Assembly: GCA_963978895.1 (NCBI GenBank)
Contig: OZ022247.1
Coordinates: forward strand, 18,457,637 to 18,521,636
Length of the DNA: 64,000 nucleotides
Origin: Erpobdella octoculata
Lineage: Eukaryota; Annelida; Clitellata; Hirudinida; Erpobdellidae
Direction: 5' to 3'
Shown one piece after another: positions 1-26,414 of the stretch; position 1 is the stretch's first letter, and the number at the start of each line of letters is the position of its first letter. Both the position numbers and the translations under genes were made by a program. A model generated the notes under the pieces. That model made no database searches, was not told the origin of the DNA, and worked only from the letters and a program-made list of their open reading frames with translations.

Positions 1-3
1 ACT

Positions 4-6922
<6,919 letters not shown>

Positions 6923-8800
6923 AAAAAAGATTGAAAACAAGAAGAAAAAGATAGTTATGATGATGATTGTTCTGGTGATTGTCATTTTTAATAGTTTTTG
7001 CTGAGGACGAAATTGTACATAAATTTGTTAAAAACTGAGTCTCAATTTTATTAACACTTTAAGGGACTTACAATTTCTGTAACATTTGAAACATTGATTG
7101 CTGTGAGACGACGGGTTGAAATGTGACCGTTTTTCTATCTCCCAGTTTGTGGTTGTGTGTGACGTTTAAATTATTGACATCCAATTTTCCATCCATTGTT
7201 TAGAAATGTTCGTCACTTTACTCATTAGTTGAAATGTTTTAGACCCAACGATACTGAAACATGTTGTCATTATACTGTGTGCACAATGCACATGTGTGTG
7301 GTTTAATCTTTTGTATTTTTTGCAAGCAATGCGTGCTTTTTGTTTGATAGAGTTAGAATGAAAATCATGACCATTAATTTGTATTATAAATATCATGTGT
7401 TATTTATTGTGGTTTTTTAGGCTTTCGTTAGTTTTTATTTTGTTGTATTTTTTTAAAGTTGTACGTGTTGTGTTGTAGTTGCTCTTGTTGTGTTTGTGAT
7501 TATCAATTAAATTTGATAATCTCGATACTTTCTGTGCACAAATTTTTATTTTTGATCCCACTGGAGCTCATTCATTTCTTCTTTTCTTTTTTTTGTTTCT
7601 TTTTTCTATTTCATCTATTTTCGATTGTGAAGTTTTTCTCCGAGAAGTGCCAAAATGTCTTATTGTGTTTCATTTTATTGTGCATTATTTGTTTGTGTGC
7701 TGTTATGAATGCTTATGTTTGGCTCCAACTGTTGATATCTTCTCTGTATGTATGTTTATGTATTGTTGTATGCATGTAAGCCTCTGTCTGCGTCTTTAGG
7801 AATAAGTGTTAAGATATACTAAAATAATGCAATTTTTATTTCTCTTTACCGGGGTTGAAATGCTTGCAGGAGTTTGTTGCATAGCATTAATTTTAAGCAA
7901 TATTGTGTCTCTGTTGCAAAGATACCATTTTGAAGTCATATATGTTTACAGTTAGTTTTTTTTTACTTCTACTTCGATGAGGTTAAAAAATGTCAAAAAA
8001 AATTGGATGCATTTTTTACTTTTTTGTCCGTGGAATGTTTTAGCATGATTTTTTCTTCTTTTGCTTTTTCATTATTTATTTTAATTGCTCTTCTGTTACT
8101 ACTTTTTTCTGTACAGTTTCTATTGAGGATTTTTGATTTGTTGTTGTATATCGTTATTATTATCATTATTATTTTATTTTATTTCATTATATTTATAGCT
8201 AGTCAGTTGTATGCATTTGGAACTTTCATAGGAAGAGTAGGTATGTGGTTTGCATTTGATACATAAAAATGCAAGGACCAGTCAGCATCATAGTTACCAA
8301 TGTCAGCCTGGAAGAAGTGCTTCATAAAAATATGCGACAGAAAAGCAACTTTAACTTGTTATAAAGGGTTTGTTAAAGAAGAAATGATTTCAGTTGACCA
8401 GATCATTGTTGATCAATAGATTTTTTAAGGTTAAATTTTGATTTAGGGAATCCTCTTTCTGTGAATCTTTGGGATATTTGTTTATATTTAAGTGTTATTT
8501 GGAGATTTCACTTGCATGCTTTATAGCACTTGGTTTTGTCAAATTTATTTAAAATGGAACTATTTTTCGTTCACTTAGTCAAATCAAATCACTTTTTTAT
8601 TTATTTATTGGATCTTCTCAGTCATCAATTTCTACCTTGTTTTTAATGGTTTTTCAGTTTTTTAACAATAAGATTTTATAATTTTAAAAAATCAATAATT
8701 GTAGTTATTCTGTTTAAATGCATTTGGAAATGGAATTTTCTTGCAAGCTTGTGATAAAAATTATAATTCTTAGTCATGTTTAGTTTTTCTCTTATTCAAT
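6923..8800. other. STX6 3' UTR and AT-rich intergenic DNA
   Basis: T-rich sequence with short spurious open frames (for example 7459-7779 and 8003-8266, hydrophobic only because of T content). No AATAAA was seen soon after the STX6 stop. No second gene, RNA gene or mobile element is recognised. Confidence 0.5.
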
Positions 8801-8809
8801 TCAAATCAT

Positions 8810-9300
8810 TAATTTATATAGCACTTTTTTGGCTAAGCGTTTAAAAGCGCTCAGTTATGAATTGACCGAAAAGGAAGGTTTTCAGCCCACGACGAAAAGA
8901 AATGGGAAGAAGACGTGGTTGAGGAAGGCCAGAAAAGAATTCCAGAGAAAGGGACCGAAGTAAGAAAAATATCGTTTGGCAAAGAGTGTTTTACAGAGAA
9001 AGTAAATGAGTAATTAACAGTAGAAGATCTTAAACCTAGCTTATGCTGGGTTATAACAAGATTTTTAAATTTGACGGAGAGGTGTAATTTTTAATTTTAA
9101 ACAAAAAGGCATATTTTAAAAATCACTATAAGAGTTAGCCATAGTGCATAAGAACAAGAGAAGGAGAAATATGTGCATGAGACTAAACGCGCAGCAGAAT
9201 AAAAGGCTTTAGTAAGTGGAGAAAGAGTAGTAGGATAACCATGATAGAATGAGTTGCAGTATTCGATTCAAGACAGAATAAGAAGAGAGACCAAAAGTCG
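8810..9300. repeat. Unclassified dispersed repeat, LINE/SINE 3'-UTR-like
   Basis: Begins with AATTTATATAGCACTTTTTT, which resembles the tail of the tRNA-headed SINE at 16055-16377, and contains GAGTTGCAGTATTCGATTCA, a phrase type common in untranslated parts of animal LINEs. No open frame. The assignment is by general resemblance only. Confidence 0.35.
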
Positions 9301-9472
9301 TCTTATATCACTCGATCAAATTTCTTTCAGATGTGGTGTTTGTATAAATATATTTATTAGGTTTGTATGGTATTGTTTCAGGAGTGTTGTTCGTATAAAT
9401 ATATACTGGGTTTGTATTTGCAAAGATGCGGTAGGTTAATATTTTAGGTTTACATCAAAGAGCTAACAGCTG

Positions 9473-9510
<38 letters not shown>

Positions 9511-9511
<1 letters not shown>

Positions 9512-9717
9512 TAGCTGACCCAGCAAACGTTGTTTTGCCTTTAAAAAATTTTTTTTATTAAAAGTTTAATGTACAAAATTATGACAATTTAAAAAAATCA
9601 ATATCGAAGAACAATCGAGTGTACAATGCCCGGGTTTTTTTTATTATTCTTCTCTTTTGCTCCCGTTTCCTTCCCCGCTTACTCTCCCGTTTGCTCTCTC
9701 GTCCCCCTTGCTCTCCC

Positions 9718-9778
<61 letters not shown>

Positions 9779-9984
9779 TGTCTGTTTGTTTGTTTGTTTC
9801 TCTGTCTGTCTGTTTCTCCTTTGTTTTTCCAAAATAACTTTTTCAAATAATTTAAAAAAATATTCTAAATAGCCATGGACCTACCAAATGTACACAAAAA
9901 ATTAAAAAAAAATTCATAAACATCGGTTAAGCCGTTTTGGAGGAGTTCAATTTCAAACACTAAGACATGAGATTTATATATATA
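9511..9984 (-). mobile_element. Non-autonomous Helitron, family B
   Basis: Minus-oriented. The 3' end CTAG at 9511 is preceded on the minus strand by the short hairpin GCTGGGTCAGC. It shares both ends with the helicase-bearing element at 35600-37082: the 3' end (AGCAAACGTTGTTTTGCC on plus) and the 5' domain (about 9820-9984, CATGGACCTACCAAATGT). A (TA)n tract at 9717-9774 and a (TTTG)n stretch lie in the middle, and there is a remnant of family-A style sequence at about 9650-9715. Probably a deletion derivative mobilised by the helicase family. Confidence 0.75.
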
Positions 9985-11621
9985 CTAGCAGTGCCCGTAG
10001 CGGCTTCGCTCGCATGAAATTAGAGAGTTTGAACCGTGCATCCATAGTAGAGATCAATTTTTTAGGTCTCGGCTCGGCCCGTCGACAACTTAGCCCAGCC
10101 CGTTTTAAAAACCTAAACTCCTGGCCCGGAACAGCCCGTTTGAATTAGGCCCGGCCCATTCTTACAGGCCTAGAAGTTCTATATACTTAATGAAAAACTT
10201 CGGCCCGTCCCACCTTGACTTCAGGTTTGGCCCGGCCCAACTGAAGACCCTAAAATATCTATATACTTGGTGAAAAACCTCGGCCCGTCCCACTTTGATT
10301 TAAGGTTTGGCCTGGCCCGTGTGAAGACTCTAAAACAACGGCTTGGCCAAACCGGTGATAAACTGGACTTAGCTACTTTTAACCGGCACAAAACTTCAAA
10401 ATACTAATTTTTACATTTGTAGCACTTACAGTTTTTGAGTAGCAGTTATTTTGAAATCAAATAACCCTTATTTCCACCCCACATTTGAGGTCCTGGAAAC
10501 CAAATTTTTAAAAAATGTTGAAACACTTATATCATTATTTTTTGAGTAAATACTAAATACTAATTTTGACATCTATAGCATTCACAGTTTTTGAGTAGCA
10601 GTTACTTTAAAAACCAAAGAAACCTTTTTCCACCCCACATTTGAGATCATGAAAACCAAAATTTCATATATCCTTATTTTTAGAGTAGAAACTAAATACT
10701 AATTTTTACTTTTGTAGCATTTACAGTTTTTGAGTAGCAGTTACTTTAAACACCAAGTAACCCAATTTTCCACCCCACATTTGAGGTCCTGAAAACCAAA
10801 TTTTCAAAAAATAGTGAAACACGTATTTCAATATTTTTAGAGTAGAAACTAAATACTAATTTTTACTTTTGTAGCATTTACAGTTTTTGAGTATCAGTTA
10901 CTTTAAAAACCAAGTAATCCTATTGTCCAGCCCAAATTTAAGGTCCTGGAAACCAAATTTATAAAAAAATGGTGAAACACGTATATCTTTATTTTTAGAA
11001 TAGAAACTAAATACTAATTTTTAAATCTGTGGTATTTACAGTTTTTGAGTAGCAGTTACTTTAAAAAACAAATAACCCTATTTTCCACCCCACATTTGAA
11101 GTCCTGGAAATCAAATTTTCAAAAAATGCTAAAACACGTATTTCATTATTTTTGGAGTAGAAACGAAATACTAATTTTTACTCCTGTAGCATTAACAGTT
11201 TTTGAGTAGAAGCTACTTTAAAAACCAAATAACCCAATTTTCCAACCCACATTTGAGGTCCGGGAAAATGAATTTTCAAAAAATGGTGAAACACGTATCT
11301 TTTTATTTTTTAAAAAGAATCTATATACCAAATTTCAAAATCTTCTCATTTTTGGTTTTCGAGATATACATTGTTTTAGAAAAAAGTTTGTTTTCCAGTT
11401 TTCTCCCCTCAGGAGCAAAATTTGCAAAAATCCTTTCTTAGCGGATGTTTACGCTATAAAAGTAATATAAGTTCCAAATTTCACGTTCCTAGGATGAGGC
11501 GTTTGAGCTCGGCGTTGATTATCAGTCAGTCAGTCAGTCAGTCAGTCAGTCAGTCAGTCAGTCAGTCAGTCAGTCAGTCAGTCAGTCAGTCAGTCAGGAC
11601 ATGTTCTTTTATATATATAGA
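9985..11621 (-). mobile_element. Helentron-like element, family C, long copy
   Basis: The 3' end CTAG at 9985 abuts family B. The 3' terminal part reads GCGAAGCCGCTACGGGCACT on the minus strand. The 5' end is at about 11621 (TCTATATATATAAAAGAAC), next to a (CAGT)n array at 11521-11597. Between them lie about six tandem copies of a 155-160 bp unit (marked by CAGTTTTTGAGTAGCAGTTA near 10430, 10590, 10728, 10886, 11038 and 11190). A shorter copy of the same element is at 62334-63307. No coding capacity. Confidence 0.75.
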
Positions 11622-11639
11622 TAGATAGATATATTGAGA

Positions 11640-11850
11640 TCGGTCACAGAGTGAACGGGAGAGCGAGCGGGAACTGGAGAATGAGCGGAACGGAAAAGCG
11701 ACTAGGAGTGGAAGAGCGAGCGGGGAATCGAGAGGACGCGGAAGAGCAAGAAGGAACAGGAAAGCGACTGGGAACGGGAAAGCGACTGGGAACGGGAAAG
11801 CGACCGAGAACGGGAGGGCGACTGGGAAGCGTATTTACAATCCCTGTATG
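11640..11850 (+). mobile_element. Family-A minisatellite fragment
   Basis: Plus-oriented array of GGGAAAGCGACTGGGAAC-type repeats preceded by GATCGGTCACAGAGTGAACG, a degenerate form of the family-A junction (CACAAAATGAGCGG). No hairpin or CTAG follows, so the 3' end is lost. Confidence 0.6.
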
Positions 11851-11859
11851 AGCACAGGA

Positions 11860-13010
11860 CGGACCCGATAATTATTCATCTTTACGCTTTTTCTTGCGCT
11901 GTGATTGACTGAAAACATTGACGCAAATGTGCCACATGCAACTTGCTAGATCGCACAGTAGTGGACTAATTTAAATAATTAAATTGTGTTACTTGTAACA
12001 TAACATTTGATTTTTTAAGCTTTACTTGTAAAATAACAATTTTGCATTTTATGCTTTTACTTGTAGCAATGTTTTTCTGGATAACTCATGAAATAAAATT
12101 ATATACTCTAACTTTGACCAATTTAACTAAAAAAACCAGTCAAATAAATAATGAATTTGCATCAACAACGTGATATTAGTGTATTGTTATATCTTAACTT
12201 TGGTTGTTCTTGACCAAAGCATGAAATTGTTTTATTGTTAATTTTAGTAGGATTTAACAGCGCTATTAACTTCACGAGTTGCAGGAAAAAATCTGTTGAA
12301 TGACTCGTGCATGATCTGAATAAAAAGAGTTGATACAAATTTAGAATTCAACAGGCCCCATCGAGATCTGACAAAATTATTTTCGGTCCAGCAAGCTTGA
12401 GCGGGAAAGCGACTGGGACCGGGAGAACGACCGGGAGCGGGAAAGTAAGCGGAGAAGAAACGGGAGTGAAAGAGTAAAACGATAGAAAAAGCTCAAAAAA
12501 CTCCGGGCAATGAATAAAAAATATGGAACCAATCAATCTAATAGATTTAAGAAAAATTCTTAAAAGTTAGAATGGTGTCACGTATTCATATTGAAATAAA
12601 TTTGTTTTGATGGAGTAGGCTCTTGACGTTTAACAAGTAACGCAAAAACTTTTTGGAGCAGTGATTCGATGTTGAAGATCTGATTTAGAGCAATTTAGAG
12701 AATGTTAGGAAACATTTTCAAAACTGTAAAAAAAGTTTTCAATTGCTCAAATTAATTTTTACGTTTGCAAAATTTTATATTCAATCAATGATATTCTTTA
12801 CAAAAGTTAAAAGCAAGCTAACTTCAATCAAGATTCACTTTTCAAAATTCGATACTAATTTAGTTTTAGTTTCGGGAAATTTGGTGGTCGCCCGGAGAGT
12901 TCCTGCCATAAAGCGTGAGTTTAAGTTATGAAGTTAGTTAAACCATTTAAGTGCTTGTTAATTTTAGTTTTAGTTGAATGTTATTTTTTTAATTTGTAGA
13001 AATCATTGGG
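11860..13010. other. Region upstream of AIMP1, probable 5' UTR exon
   Basis: AT-rich, with the decayed element above. A candidate non-coding first exon ends at 12914 before a good donor (GTGAGT), and the AIMP1 coding exon has an acceptor at 12998-12999. No in-frame ATG precedes 13011. Promoter elements were not recognised. Confidence 0.35.
12390..12515 (+). mobile_element. Decayed family-A 3' part
   Basis: Degenerate GGGAAAGCGACTGGGACC repeats followed by AAACTCCGGGCAATGAAT, a broken form of the terminal hairpin. CTAG is absent. Confidence 0.5.
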
Positions 13011-15507
13011 ATGGCCGCGTCAATAACAGCAATGAGAACGCTGCAGGACAAGGCCTCGCAGGCCGAAAAGATGATCGTTCAAATGAAGCAGCAATTGAAT
13101 CAAATTAAAAGAAATGCTGGTGATTATCTTGGTTGATTTCAAACAATTTATTTAAATCATTTTTATGCTTTCTCCCCATATAATGGTTGCTTTTTTGTAT
13201 CAGAAGTAAATTTACTTCACTATATTGCCTAGAGGGTAATCTGCTAGCTATTTTTATTATAAATTTAAATTGATAAATTTAAAAAACTTGTTATGACTTG
13301 AAATTGTATTATTCCTCGTATCGACACTGCTTTAGGTATTTCTGCTTAAAGTTGTTTTTTAATGAGTTTTTCTGTCAAAATATCTTTTTTAATATGTTCT
13401 AATAATGTTCTGTGCTTATTTTATTAAAACGTTTTTAAAACCGGGTCTCATATCAAAATTGTCCCGGCTGCTAAAGCTGTTCCGATATGACTTTTTGCCG
13501 ATTATGCAGATACCGAGTATAGCCGATTATTAAAGTTGCCGGTACCGATTATTTTATAATTACTATTTCTTAAGTGAAAATGCTTGTTCCGAAACATACA
13601 GCCATAATACAAGCGCGTGTTTTGCTGCTTGCATGCGCTCGCTCGCTGTGATAATGGTTAGTGGTTGTCCCGCCAACACTAAAATATCGGCAAGATCAAA
13701 GAGAATTAAAAATATAAATTCTTTTTGATAATTTAATTTTTATACCAGTTAATTTTCAAAACATGCTGCCCAACTCTTTGATGTCATTTTTATATTCTTT
13801 TATCAATTTAATTTTCTTTCAATCAGTACTTTACTTTCATTCGCGAATGACTGAAGAACGCCGACGTTTCCTTTGATGTCATTTTTATTTCTATTATTTC
13901 AACTTTTATTCACTGCACGGTTAAAGATTTTTTTATTAATTGTCGTACTTTCACTAGATAATATACGAACAAATTTTAAGTGGGTAGTTTTTCAGAAAAA
14001 GTTTAATCGGCATCGATTATTTTTTCCCATGCCGATTATGCGTGCGCCGATTAATCGGGCCCAGTCTTACCGACTGCTAAACTAGAAGATTACTCCCTAG
14101 AGGCCTAACCTAGATTGACTAGAATGACTAGATTAGATCATCCTATGTCACTGTCACTAATTATTGAGTAAAACATGTGCTGTTGTTTTAAAAGCTTGAA
14201 TCTAAAGTATTTGTAATCCGTTTTATCATTTTCTTATCAAACATTCGTATCTTTATTGTTAAACTTTTTAAAATGATTGTTAAAAGAGCCTTTTATGCAG
14301 GGGCCAAGGTGCAGATTTCACACTCTACAACTTACGATTTTACTAGCTTATAGAATTGTTCTTTATGACACTGCACTTATTAAATTTTGGCAGTTTTTTG
14401 CAATAATATATTTTATAAAAATTGTTTCATCTATGTACAAAAAATAAAAACATTTGCAGTCATGTAATTCTCACACTGATCAAAATGGCCATCCTAACAT
14501 TTATGTCACATTACTTTTTGTCCGAGTGCCTTTGAGATTATTTAATTTTAATTTATTCAAGAAGCCATATTTTTGGGACACCAACACTGGATTTTCTGTT
14601 CTATCTTTTCATAGTTCTTCTAAAAAAACTAGAAATAGCCCATCAAAAATGATGGATTTTTTAAAAATTTCTTTATTTTCCATTGCAGCACCACTTTTTT
14701 TAATCTTTGGGGCTGACAGTGTACATTTGCGAAATAACTTTTAATATTTAAATAAATTAAAAAATATCTACCTTACTTGAATTATATAAAAGAATGTATT
14801 TATATTTTATTTATTTATTGAAAAATGCCAGAAGGGCTAGTAAGCCACTAACACTAGCATGAAAAAAAAACTATAAAATAAAATAAAAAAATCACAAACA
14901 TCCTTAGTCATGGACACAAGAAACAGAAACCATCAAGATGTGACAAAAAAAACCACCCAGATATTACAGAATAACAGAAAATTAAAAAGTAACTCTAGCT
15001 GTAGAATAAGAAAGTGTCCAAGTTGACTGAAACGCTGGAACAGTTTACACCATCGGTGGGGAGAGAGTTCCAATTATTAACTATCATTATATATAAATTA
15101 ATTTGCCATAGACAGAAAATCGTCACGCAAAAACTTCTTACACAGGCATCTTACACAGATGTTATATATTATATAATAATGTTTTATTGTATCATATAAA
15201 TTTTAGATGTTTTTTAAACGGGTACAATATTTTCTTTAAAAATCTTTTCTACATGCACATTTTATTAGGAACTTGTGGTTCTACTTTTTAAAAGTTGTAC
15301 TGCTAAGCACTGGTGAGAGTGCCTGAGAATATCTAAGTACTGAATGATTTTTTATTTGGATTTACAGTTGTTACAGCTTGCATGAAAGAAGAAGAAAGGT
15401 ATAAAGCTGAAAATGAGAAATTACGAAATGAAGTTATTGTTTTGAGGCAAAAACTGGTTGAAGTTGAAATGAATAATGGAGGTTATTGTTTTTGCATTTA
15501 CTATTGC

Positions 15508-15547
<40 letters not shown>

Positions 15548-18070
15548 ATTATTATTATTATTATTATTATTACAATTACAAATATTCATTTATTTTCATC
15601 GAATATTTTTCATTGATTATAACATGGTAAGAAAAATTAGGAATCATTTAGTAAATATAATTTCATATTCTCCAGTTAAACAGGTTCCACTTCCTGCTAA
15701 ACTGAAATCAGCAACAGTGATAGTAGCAGCTCCTGAAATGAAAGGTCCCATTACAGGCTCTGTTGAAGTTAAAAAAGTCGTCGAGGCTAGGAAACAAACA
15801 GTTCAACCGCAGATAAAAGGAAAAGTAAAAGAGGAAAAGCCACAGAAGAATGAAGACAAAGGCAGTGGAAAGAAAGGTTGGCTGCTTTGAATTAATTTAT
15901 TTATTTTTAAAATTATTGGACTATTAAATATTTATTTAAGTAATTTTTTGGTGGTTTTAGTAATATTATATGTAGTTTAACTAGCAAGTACCACCTAGTG
16001 TGGATTATGGTAGAAAAATTTTGATAACATAAAATAAAAATTTTTTGTTTTAATTTTTTTATACGTCAATTTATATAGCGCCGTATGCGGCTTTAAGGGT
16101 GCTTTACAATGTTGGCAACTTGCAGATAAGGCCAATGGCGTATGCGGTGTTTTACGATGCCGCTGGCAGCCCTGCATACTACTTGATAGCTCCACAAGTG
16201 CACGAAGGACTTTAACCCCCAACCGAAGTTGGTACTCATTTATCGACCACTTAAGGATGAAACGCTGAGTTGATGTGAGCACATGTCAGCTAGGAAATTA
16301 AGTGCCCGGACCGGGAATCGAACCCAGGTCCTCCGACTCTCAAAGCCGGTGTCTATACCACTAGACCAACACGTCCCAACCTTCCAAGAAATTTCTGTGA
16401 TATGATATAAGATTGTTTAATGTAATATCACATTCTGCAATCAAGCACTCCTGAGTGAGGCTGAAAGATTATAATCTCGTTTAAGAAAAATTATATATAA
16501 GAGTATCTTATTAAAGGTTTCATTTTAAAAAAGTTTTATTTATTGTTACAACTATCTTAAAAAAAGTTGTAAAAGACATCTTGCTTTGACAATATTTGTT
16601 TGTTTTTTTTTCAGAAAGTCAACCAAAAGCAGAAAGCAAATTTCCTGCTGAGCCTGCTTCTGCGACATGTGACGCCTCTAAGCTGAATATGAAGATTGGA
16701 AAAATCGTTGCTGTAGAAAAACATCCTGATGCTGATTCTCTATACGTTGAGCAGGTTGATCTTGGTGAGGGAAGAAACAGAGTTATAGTCAGTGGATTGG
16801 TCAAACATGTTCCAATAGAAGAGGTTACTTCATAAATTATTAGTTTTATATAATTTAGATTCTTATTTTTTTATATTAATAGCCCAAATCGAAGAGGTTA
16901 CATCAATTTTTTAAAATTTGAAATAATTTAGATTAATAATTAATCGATTATATTTTATAGAATTAGATTTATATTTTAAAGAATAATAACCCAAATTGCT
17001 GACTGACACTTAATTTGTTATTAGTTTGAAATAATTTATATATAAAAATAAAATTGTTTTGAAAATACTCATGAGACATTATATTTTGTTTTTCATGCAT
17101 TTTTCAATTTTTTTTAGAAATAGATATTCAAATTCTGTGCATCTCTAATTTAAATATTGTTCAACTTTTAATCATTTCAGATGCAAGGAAGGCTGGCCGT
17201 GTTTTTGACCAACCTGAAACCAGCAAAAATGAGAGGAATTTTATCGGAAGGGATGATCATGTGTGCCAGCTGCCCAGAGAAGATAATCATTATTAATCCA
17301 CCTGCTGGTGCTGAGGTGGGAGAGAGAGTCACCGTTGAAAACTACCCTGGTTTGTACGATTTATATTGTTTTGCTTTTTTTAGCATTTTAGATTGTTTGC
17401 AAATAATGTTGGTGCGGCACACGGGTCCGGTTGTGGAATTTCGATATGTGATTGGGTCATGACAAGCAAGGTTGGGTCAAGTTAAAAAAAAAACAAGAAA
17501 ACTTTTTCTAATGGACAATAATTTTGTACAAGTTATAAACACACAAACACACACATTGGATGATCACGACTATCTTGATAATTACTTTCGAAATTTAGTG
17601 TGTATCGTCAAGGTGTATTTACTCAATTTTAACCCTTCCCCATTATTCAAACTTTCCCACAATTAAATTTTGCACACATTCAGTTCAGTTTCCCTGACAT
17701 GATTTAGGATGAAAGTTTTAACATGCTTATATTGGATTTAATTGAAATTTTTCAAAAGTGTCTTGGATAACTCTCCAAGCAGCTGTTTAAGTTTGAGTTG
17801 TTAATTAATTAGTACTAATGAACCTGTAAACCAGGCAAGCATGAAATCATGTTTTATATTGAATGGAATTTTATAGTTTTGTTCACCATAAACTGTTAAC
17901 CAGGCGAGCCAGATGAACTTCTTAACCCGAAAAAGAAGATTTGGGAGACCATACAGCCCGATCTGAAAACAAACGAAGATGGCTATGCGACTTACAAAGG
18001 TGCACTTTGGAAAGTTGATGGAAAAGGTCATTGTTTGGCTCCATCTATGAAAAATTGTCCAATTAAATAA
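13011..18070 (+). CDS. AIMP1: AIMP1 / p43 multisynthetase complex protein (EMAP-II)
   Basis: Exons: 13011-13119, 15368-15481, 15676-15876, 16615-16823, 17181-17349, 17904-18070; 322 residues (human 312). It is a scaffold of the multi-aminoacyl-tRNA synthetase complex and binds tRNA; the C-terminal part is the EMAP-II cytokine in vertebrates. Residues 1-75 are a coiled coil ([29 protein letters not shown]), then NGVKQVPLP, a Lys-rich linker (about 110-150), and a C-terminal tRNA-binding OB fold plus EMAP-II extension (about 165-322: [53 protein letters not shown]). The start is the first ATG of the coiled-coil exon, where an upstream acceptor suggests a 5' UTR exon. Introns hold a DNA-transposon-like repeat, a (TTA)n and a SINE. 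It faces ABL tail to tail. Confidence 0.95.
13438..14075. mobile_element. CCGATTAT-rich interspersed repeat, likely DNA transposon remnant
   Basis: In AIMP1 intron 1. The two ends carry related motifs (TGCCGATTATGCAGATACCG at the left; CATGCCGATTATGCG and GCCGATTAATCGGGCC at the right) around an AT-rich centre. It resembles non-autonomous DNA transposons with CCGATTATCGG-type ends, but I could not define the exact ends or a target duplication. Confidence 0.4.
14800..15075. repeat. Unclassified dispersed repeat in AIMP1 intron 1
   Basis: Starts with TTATTTATTTATTGAAAAAT and includes ACCATCGGTGGGGAGAGAGT, wording typical of LINE 3' regions. Assignment uncertain. Confidence 0.3.
15502..15575. 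repeat. (TTA)n microsatellite
   Basis: About 70 bp of TTA/ATT repeats in AIMP1 intron 2. It creates a poly-Leu open frame running into exon 3, but the exon 3 acceptor and reading frame show it is intronic. Confidence 0.9.
16055..16377 (-). mobile_element. tRNA-headed SINE
   Basis: Minus-oriented, in AIMP1 intron 3. The head (16302-16377) reads as a tRNA-like sequence with box A TGGTCTAGTGG (16359-16369) and box B GGTTCGATTCC (16314-16324), and an anticodon-stem-like CCGGC-TTTGAGA-GTCGG. A roughly 220-bp body follows, ending AATTGACGTATAAAAAAAT. The acceptor stem does not pair well and the body continues past the tRNA, so it is a SINE and not a working tRNA. Confidence 0.75.
17350..17903. other. 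AIMP1 intron 5 with a repeat fragment
   Basis: Contains at 17415-17520 a GGGTC-rich stretch similar to part of the dispersed repeat at 47510-47600. Otherwise nothing recognised. Confidence 0.35.
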
Positions 18071-18180
18071 GCGTTATGGTTTATTTTTAATTTTGGACAA
18101 GCATGTTTATCTTGTTGAATCATACATTTTCAACCTTCTTTAATGATAGTTACATCTTAACTGCTGCATTACAACTTCAA

Positions 18181-18186
18181 AATAAA
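18181..18186 (+). terminator. AATAAA polyadenylation signal, AIMP1
   Basis: AATAAA about 110 bp after the AIMP1 stop codon, a plausible position for the poly(A) signal. Confidence 0.5.
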
Positions 18187-18189
18187 TGG

Positions 18190-19018
18190 CATCAATTGCA
18201 AAAGTTTATTTTTTTTAATAAATGTTGGCTCATAATATAGTACAGAATTTCTTTTAAATCTTTCTTGTAAATTATCATCAGTTAGCCCAGAAATGATGGA
18301 CATGGTTTCATCTGTTTGTAATGAAATTAATATGTAAACTGTTTGGTGAGATGTTATAAGACTCCAAGAAATTAACTTCTCAATAAGCTGGTCCCCTCTT
18401 ATATTTTAACAAATAAAAAAATTAATTACTTTTTTGAGAAATATTACAATAGCAATACTTACTCGATGTCATAACATTACAAAAATATGATTGGTCACAA
18501 AAATTATGCAATCGTACAAATGCATAAAAATATTTTCAAAAAACAACAAAATTAACAACTGCCTGATTATAAAAACAAAGAAACTAACAACATTGTCAAT
18601 CAAAATAGCAGTTAAAGGCGTGATCTGATTAATTTTTACCTGTCAGAAGTTAAGGTAATGTGTCATGCAGGTGGAATTAAATAGCTGCAATAAAAAAATT
18701 TCTTAGAAAATGCTTATTTTCATGAGACGAGCCAGAAAACCCCAGTTTGGTTAGTTTTAGGGTTTCTAAAGTTCAAATGTTATGAAAAAAACAAGACAAT
18801 GCTTTAGTATTAGTGAATGTAAAAGTCCATTTTTTCAAGTATAATGAGAAAAATATCACCTGATATATTAACAAAAGAGCTCCTACTTGGTTAACGAATA
18901 ACACTTAATTGGAACTTTCTAAATCTTATGAAATACACATGATCATCGGACTTTCTGGGTAACATATTCAAAAACAATAATTTTACTGATTATCATCATT
19001 CACATACAATACCATGCT
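18190..19018. other. AIMP1-ABL convergent intergenic spacer
   Basis: AT-rich and without recognised genes or mobile elements. It should hold the ABL 3' UTR on the minus strand; no clear AATAAA was found close to the ABL stop. Confidence 0.5.

Positions 19019-26414
<7,396 letters not shown>

Noticed and set aside
7459..8266. Hydrophobic small membrane proteins downstream of STX6
   Set aside because: T-rich sequence, no splice or codon structure, and no recognisable family.
15486..15890. Poly-Leu secretory-type protein of 134 residues
   Set aside because: The first half is a (TTA)n intron; the second half is AIMP1 exon 3.
16302..16377. Functional tRNA gene
   Set aside because: Internal promoter boxes are good but the acceptor stem pairs poorly and a SINE body follows.
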